Shown here one piece after another: positions 8,179 through 12,088 of a stretch of DNA of 12,088 nucleotides (positions are counted from its first letter, which is position 1; each line of letters begins with the position of its first letter). The DNA comes from Acidobacteriota bacterium (GTDB lineage: Bacteria > Acidobacteriota > Terriglobia > Terriglobales > Acidobacteriaceae), in NCBI GenBank assembly GCA_021810735.1, contig JAJZIF010000067.1, positions 1 to 12,088 of the forward strand, in the 5' to 3' direction. The position numbers and the translations under genes were made by a program. The notes beneath the pieces were generated by a model. That model saw nothing but the letters and a program-made list of their open reading frames with translations, was not told the origin of the DNA and ran no database searches.

Positions 8179-10031
8179 TGCGGGACACTCTGCGTTTTAT
8201 CACGTGTGGCAGCGTGGATGATGGTAAGTCAACCCTGATTGGAAGGCTGCTGTGGGAATCGAAACAGGTTTTTGAGGATCATCTTTCGGCGCTGGAACGA
8301 GATTCGACGCGGTACGGAACACAGGGCGAGGCGATTGATCTGGCGCTCCTTGTTGACGGGCTGCAATCTGAGAGAGAGCAGAGCATCACAATTGACGTGG
8401 CGTATCGATTTTTCGCGACTCCGCGCCGGAGATTTGTGGTTGCGGACACGCCGGGCCACGAGCAGTACACGCGGAATATGGCCACCGGCGCGTCGACGTC
8501 GGAACTGGCAGTGCTGGTTGTGAATGGCAGCAAGGGACTCCAGACGCAGACGCATCGACATGCACGGATCGTTTCACTGCTGGGGATCAAGCATCTGGTT
8601 ATGGCCATCAATAAGATGGATCTCACCGGCTGGGACGAGGTGGCTTTCGCGAAGATTGTCGAGGACTTTCAGCCAGTCGTTCGCGATCTCGGGTTTGAGA
8701 CGTTCCAGCCAATTCCGATATCCGCGCTGAATGGAGACAATATCACTGAGCTCAGTTCGGCAGCTCCGTGGTACAAAGGGCCGGCGTTGCTGACGTATCT
8801 GGAAGAAATCGATGCGACAACGGGAGTTCCGGATCTCAAGTTCAGAATGCCGGTTCAGTTGGTCAACCGGCCGAACCACGATTTTCGCGGCTATTGCGGC
8901 AGGGTAGCCAGCGGAAAGGTGGGTGTCGGAGATCGAGTGCGGATTGTGCCCGGAGGGATGGAGACGAAAGTCCGGTCGATTGTGGCTTGGAAGGCGGAGT
9001 TGCCATCGGCGGGGTCCGGAGATTCCGTTACGCTGTGCCTCGAAGACGAGGTAGATGTGTCGAGGGGTAGTGTCATCGTGGCTTCTTCCGATCCCCTTGA
9101 GTTGAGCGAACAGTTCGAGGCCAGGGTGCTGTGCCTTTCCGACCATCATTTGGTTGCGGGACGTTCCTATCTGCTGAACCTGCATACCTGCCAGGCGGTG
9201 GCGACGATTACGGCGATCAAGCATCAGGTGGATGTGAGGACGGGCAGTCATCTAGCGGCCAAAACGCTGGCGATGAACGATATCGGGGTGGTGAACATTT
9301 CGACGGATCGACCTGTCCCTTTTGAGCCTTATGATCGCTGCAGGCGACTTGGCAGCTTCATCCTGGTTGACCGGCTGACGAACGAGACCATCGGCGCTGG
9401 CATGATTGATTTTTCTCTTCGCCGAGCAGCGAACATTCGTTGGCAGGCAGTGGACATTCACAAGGCGGCCCGCGCGCGCCAGAAACTGCAGAAGCCTGTT
9501 TGCCTGTGGTTTACGGGATTATCGGCTTCGGGCAAATCAACGATTGCGAATATGCTCGAAAAGCGGTTGTTCGCTGCTGGGAAGCACACATACATGCTCG
9601 ACGGGGACAACATCCGTCATGGGCTGAACCGCGATCTCGGGTTTACCGAGTCAGATCGAGTGGAGAACATTCGCCGGGTGACAGAGGTTGCCCGGTTGTT
9701 TGTCGACGCCGGCTTGATAACCATCGTTTCGTTCATCAGTCCGTACCGGGCCGAGCGGGATCTTGCGCGATCGCGATTTGAGGTTGGCGAGTTCATCGAA
9801 GTGTATGTCGACACTCCGCTGGAGGAATGCGAACGCCGCGATCCCAAGGGGTTGTATGCCAAGGCACGTCGCGGGGAGCTGACCAACTTTACGGGCATCG
9901 ACAGCGAATATGAGCCGCCGGAATCAGCGGAGATTCGACTGGATACTGTGAATAACACGGTGGAGCAATGTGTCGAGCACATCCTGTATAAGCTGGAACA
10001 TGGCATGGCGAGCAAACCCGAAGCCAACTGA
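8178..10031 (+). CDS. cysNC: Bifunctional sulfate adenylyltransferase GTPase subunit / APS kinase (CysN-CysC fusion)
   Basis: A complete 617-residue fusion. Residues 1 to about 430 are the CysN GTPase: G1 GSVDDGKST (11-19), the switch I region near [14 protein letters not shown] (66-79), G3 DTPGHEQY (90-97) and G4 NKMD (145-148), then the two beta-barrel domains of EF-Tu-like proteins. Residues from about 435 to the end are APS kinase (CysC): P-loop GLSASGKST (447-455), [10 protein letters not shown] (475-484), and [11 protein letters not shown] (518-528), which contains the serine known as the phospho-site in E. coli CysC. The fusion couples APS synthesis with its phosphorylation to PAPS, as in rhizobial NodQ and several other bacterial CysNC proteins. 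It starts on the TGATG overlap with cysD, so stoichiometric expression of the partner subunits is likely. All key nucleotide-binding residues are intact. Confidence 0.97.
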   Translation: MRDTLRFITCGSVDDGKSTLIGRLLWESKQVFEDHLSALERDSTRYGTQGEAIDLALLVDGLQSEREQSITIDVAYRFFATPRRRFVVADTPGHEQYTRNMATGASTSELAVLVVNGSKGLQTQTHRHARIVSLLGIKHLVMAINKMDLTGWDEVAFAKIVEDFQPVVRDLGFETFQPIPISALNGDNITELSSAAPWYKGPALLTYLEEIDATTGVPDLKFRMPVQLVNRPNHDFRGYCGRVASGKVGVGDRVRIVPGGMETKVRSIVAWKAELPSAGSGDSVTLCLEDEVDVSRGSVIVASSDPLELSEQFEARVLCLSDHHLVAGRSYLLNLHTCQAVATITAIKHQVDVRTGSHLAAKTLAMNDIGVVNISTDRPVPFEPYDRCRRLGSFILVDRLTNETIGAGMIDFSLRRAANIRWQAVDIHKAARARQKLQKPVCLWFTGLSASGKSTIANMLEKRLFAAGKHTYMLDGDNIRHGLNRDLGFTESDRVENIRRVTEVARLFVDAGLITIVSFISPYRAERDLARSRFEVGEFIEVYVDTPLEECERRDPKGLYAKARRGELTNFTGIDSEYEPPESAEIRLDTVNNTVEQCVEHILYKLEHGMASKPEAN

Positions 10032-10039
10032 GGATGTGC

Positions 10040-10831
10040 ATGATCGATATCAATGAGAAAGAAGAATTGGCTGCACTGCTCCCCGAGGTCGTTACCCTTG
10101 CTCGCGCTGCTGGACAGGTAGTCATGGAAATCTACGGCGAATTGAATCCTGCAGTTGAATACAAGAGTGATCACTCACCGTTGACGCAGGCTGATCTGGT
10201 CTCGCACCACACCATTGAAAAGGGGCTCCTGCGGCTTGCGCCGTATTGGCCGGTGCTGTCAGAGGAATCGAAGGAGATACCATTCGAGCAGCGGAAATCA
10301 TGGGAATACTTCTGGCTTGTCGATCCGATTGATGGAACGAAGGAATTCCTCAAGCGCAGTGGAGAATTCACGATCAACATTGCCCTGATGGAGAGGTCAG
10401 CGCCGATACTGGGGGTGGTTTTCGCGCCAGTGTTCGACAAGTTGTACTATGGTGCTCGCGGTGCGGGGTGTTGGCTAGCCGACCGGGGGCAGGTTTCTCA
10501 GATCAGGACGGCGAGATCCGGGAACGGGAAGACCCGAGTTGTCGTGAGCCGTTCCCACGGGTCCGGCGAAGAGGATATTGGCCGCTTTACGGGAGACGCG
10601 GCTAATTGTGAGTTTGTTTCCATGGGGAGTTCGCTGAAGTTCTGCCTGGTGGCAGAGGGAGTGGCCGATGTTTATCCGCGCATTGGGCCGACAATGGAGT
10701 GGGACACGGCCGCGGCGCAGTGCCTGGTTGAAGAGGCGGGCGGAACCGTGACAGATCTGGAAGGAAATCCCATGTATTACAACAAGCCCAATCTGCTGAA
10801 TCCAGGATTCATTGCGAAAGGAAGACGGTAA
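10040..10831 (+). CDS. cysQ: 3'(2'),5'-bisphosphate nucleotidase CysQ
   Basis: A complete 263-residue member of the inositol monophosphatase superfamily. The metal and phosphate site is visible: SEES (74-77), DPIDGTKEF (95-103) and WDTAAAQCLVEEAGG (221-235). The last motif supplies the third Asp (D222). CysQ removes the 3'-phosphate of PAP, the inhibitory by-product of PAPS use, and can also hydrolyse PAPS itself; it needs Mg2+. It follows the cysNC stop by 8 bp and belongs to the same operon, so synthesis and disposal of the 3'-phosphonucleotide are expressed together. The ATG at 10040 is preferred because GAGG ends 6 bases before it. The in-frame ATG at 10034 would have its Shine-Dalgarno directly abutting the codon. 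Inositol monophosphatase activity is the alternative, but the operon argues strongly for CysQ. Confidence 0.93.
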   Translation: MIDINEKEELAALLPEVVTLARAAGQVVMEIYGELNPAVEYKSDHSPLTQADLVSHHTIEKGLLRLAPYWPVLSEESKEIPFEQRKSWEYFWLVDPIDGTKEFLKRSGEFTINIALMERSAPILGVVFAPVFDKLYYGARGAGCWLADRGQVSQIRTARSGNGKTRVVVSRSHGSGEEDIGRFTGDAANCEFVSMGSSLKFCLVAEGVADVYPRIGPTMEWDTAAAQCLVEEAGGTVTDLEGNPMYYNKPNLLNPGFIAKGRR

Positions 10832-11131
10832 GGAGACGCACTGCCCATTTCCACCCTTGGTAGCCGGGAGATCCAGTTATGTCGTCTGGAACGTCAGACT
10901 CACTCCGAAATGCGTTCAAGCTCCCACCGCATCAGAGATGTCTTCTCCAGGGCGTAGCAGGCTTTCGCGGGCTGTGCCATCGATGTTGGATGGCCAGCCT
11001 TGAGGCGGGAGTTGCCTATCCGGCTCCGGAAGTGGTGCCTGAAACAGCGTTCCTGTATACTGGTTGAACGAAAAGCATAGGGATGTTGTGGCTAGCAGAC
11101 GGGTCGAGCCGGGACTAGATTTGGAAACCGA

Positions 11132-11146
11132 TCCCCGAAACGGGGA
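11132..11146. repeat. Hairpin TCCCCGAAACGGGGA
   Basis: Perfect 6-bp stem (TCCCCG/CGGGGA) with an AAA loop in the gene-free region after cysQ. No T-run follows on either strand, so a terminator role is doubtful. Confidence 0.35.
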
Positions 11147-11505
11147 CAGAGAAATAGCAATCCTGACCGAACTGGAAGCCACACGAAGCCCATTAAGAGG
11201 CAAGTCCCCAGTATATTGATCAGCCACAGAATCACGGCTGCATATTTCTGATTCGCCTTGGCAAATTCAAAGCTGACTCATTGTCAGGGAGGGAATTGTG
11301 TCGCATTGTTGGATGCTCCCAGACCACGGTCCCGGAACAGAACTGGCACCCCGGACGATTGCTCGATTCACTTGCGCGGAAGGTTTCCCGGCGCGCTGAT
11401 TGATCATTATGCCGCAGTGCACCCGCTTTAAAACACCTCGCACGAAGTAAGACACTGCAGGGCACTTCAGTTAGTTAGGTGCGGCCTGCACGTACTTTGG
11501 ATTTG

Positions 11506-11511
11506 AGGAGG
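11506..11511 (+). promoter_or_regulatory. Shine-Dalgarno AGGAGG of the TolC-like gene
   Basis: A perfect AGGAGG stands 3 bases before the GTG at 11515, or 5 if GAGGAG is taken as the core. The spacing is short but usable. Together with the signal peptide that begins at this codon, it decides the non-ATG start. Confidence 0.6.
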
Positions 11512-11514
11512 GAC

Positions 11515-12088
11515 GTGTTCACAAATCGATCTGATCTGATCCGTTTCGTACATGGAGCGAGCGGTCTCGTGATGCTCGCCGTTCTCGGTACTGGAGTCGC
11601 CGCCGCACAGGCTTCGCCGTCGAAGCCGGAAGTCCGTATCACGCTGGAGCAGGCAGAGCAGATGGCGCTTGCGCATAACCGCACGTTGCAGGCTGACCTG
11701 ACCTTAATTTCGCAGAGCAAAGCGAACGAGATCACGGCGGGATTGCGGCCAAACCCGGTCTTCGACACAGATGCGTTGTTCATCCCGTTTTTCTCCCCGA
11801 AGAATCTCAATTCGGACACGCTGAACAATACATCGGAATTCGACGCCGGAGTCAGCTACGACTTCCAGTTGTACGGCAAGCGCAAGGCGCGGATGAACGC
11901 TGCACACGCTGCGACTACCGTAACCAGGTCGCTGGTGAGCAACGATGAGCGCAGGTTGCGTTACGACGTGGCCGCACAATTTATTCATGTCGTTTATGCG
12001 GAATCGAAGCTGCGCTTTGCGAAGCAGGATCTTGCGACGTTCGATAAGAGCCTGAAGATCAGCAAGAGACAGTACACGGCGGGTAGTA
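11515..12088 (+). CDS. TolC-family outer membrane efflux protein (CzcC-like), N-terminal part
   Basis: The first 191 codons of an outer-membrane efflux protein; the rest lies beyond the right edge. Residues 1-31 form a Sec signal peptide: Arg-containing n-region, a hydrophobic stretch LVMLAVLGTGVAA (18-30), then an AQA-type cleavage region. The mature part begins with the family pattern ITLEQAEQMALAHN (42-55), then GLRPNP (76-81), a beta-strand segment SEFDAGVSYDFQLYGKRKAR (107-126) and long amphipathic helices. GKR followed by A-rich helix is typical of TolC/CzcC proteins, which form the trimeric outer-membrane channel of RND or metal efflux pumps. The start is GTG at 11515; starting at the ATG at 11572 would remove the charged n-region of the signal peptide. 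Genes for a membrane-fusion protein and an RND pump would be expected downstream. Substrate cannot be read from this part. Confidence 0.88.
   Translation, partial: MFTNRSDLIRFVHGASGLVMLAVLGTGVAAAQASPSKPEVRITLEQAEQMALAHNRTLQADLTLISQSKANEITAGLRPNPVFDTDALFIPFFSPKNLNSDTLNNTSEFDAGVSYDFQLYGKRKARMNAAHAATTVTRSLVSNDERRLRYDVAAQFIHVVYAESKLRFAKQDLATFDKSLKISKRQYTAGS

Larger units (their letters stand above)
10832..11514. other. Gene-free stretch between cysQ and the TolC-like gene
   Basis: This 683-bp stretch has no gene I can defend. Open frames such as 10812-11003 and 10879-11067 (+), 10916-11227 and 11232-11465 (-) lack domains and plausible composition. On the minus strand a frame from 11277 down to 11095 encodes a single very hydrophobic segment of about 24 residues (within 11170-11241). 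It has no start codon ahead of it, so it may be a remnant of a small membrane protein. A hairpin lies at 11132-11146. No intrinsic terminator with a T-run was found after cysQ. The promoter of the efflux gene should be in the right-hand part, but no clear -35/-10 pair is seen. Confidence 0.45.

Noticed and set aside
10034..10039. ATG at 10034 as the cysQ start
   Set aside because: The AGG would directly abut the codon; the ATG at 10040 has GAGG at a normal 6-base spacing.
11475..11988. Minus-strand open frames opposite the TolC-like gene
   Set aside because: They are antisense shadows of a clearly recognisable signal peptide and TolC-family sequence on the + strand.

Overview
The window reads as a chromosomal segment of a GC-rich bacterium. 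Codon choice, the GC-rich gene bodies and the gene set suggest an Acidobacteriota member of the Acidobacteriaceae/Terriglobia type. That placement is an inference from style, because no marker gene is present. All recognised genes lie on the + strand. There is no tRNA, rRNA, CRISPR array, integrase or complete insertion sequence.

Positions 1-2863 hold an oxidative, non-phosphorylating pentose catabolic operon (Weimberg type). It contains the 3' end of a YjhG/YagF-type D-xylonate dehydratase, a fumarylacetoacetate hydrolase (FAH)-fold protein that is probably 2-keto-3-deoxy-pentonate dehydratase, and an aldehyde dehydrogenase of the alpha-ketoglutarate semialdehyde type. Together they would convert a pentonate to 2-oxoglutarate with no aldolase or kinase. 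The first two genes overlap by 4 bp.

Positions 3042-6689 encode a very large protein of about 1215 residues. A GH13 alpha-amylase-type barrel sits in its middle, flanked by long, apparently helical regions with no recognisable domain. All GH13 catalytic positions can be found, but the usual Asn-His-Asp of region IV reads Asn-Pro-Asp. This is the least explained gene here and the best candidate for new biochemistry.

Positions 6690-7281 are a 592-bp gene-free gap with small palindromes and no convincing gene.

Positions 7282-10831 hold a compact sulfate-activation operon: cysD, a cysN-cysC fusion and cysQ. It makes APS and then PAPS, and it hydrolyses the by-product PAP. No PAPS reductase, sulfite reductase or sulfotransferase lies in the window, so the use made of PAPS cannot be read from here.

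Positions 10832-11514 are a second gene-free stretch. After it a TolC/CzcC-like outer-membrane efflux protein starts at a GTG codon behind a perfect AGGAGG and runs off the right edge. It is probably the first gene of a tripartite efflux operon.
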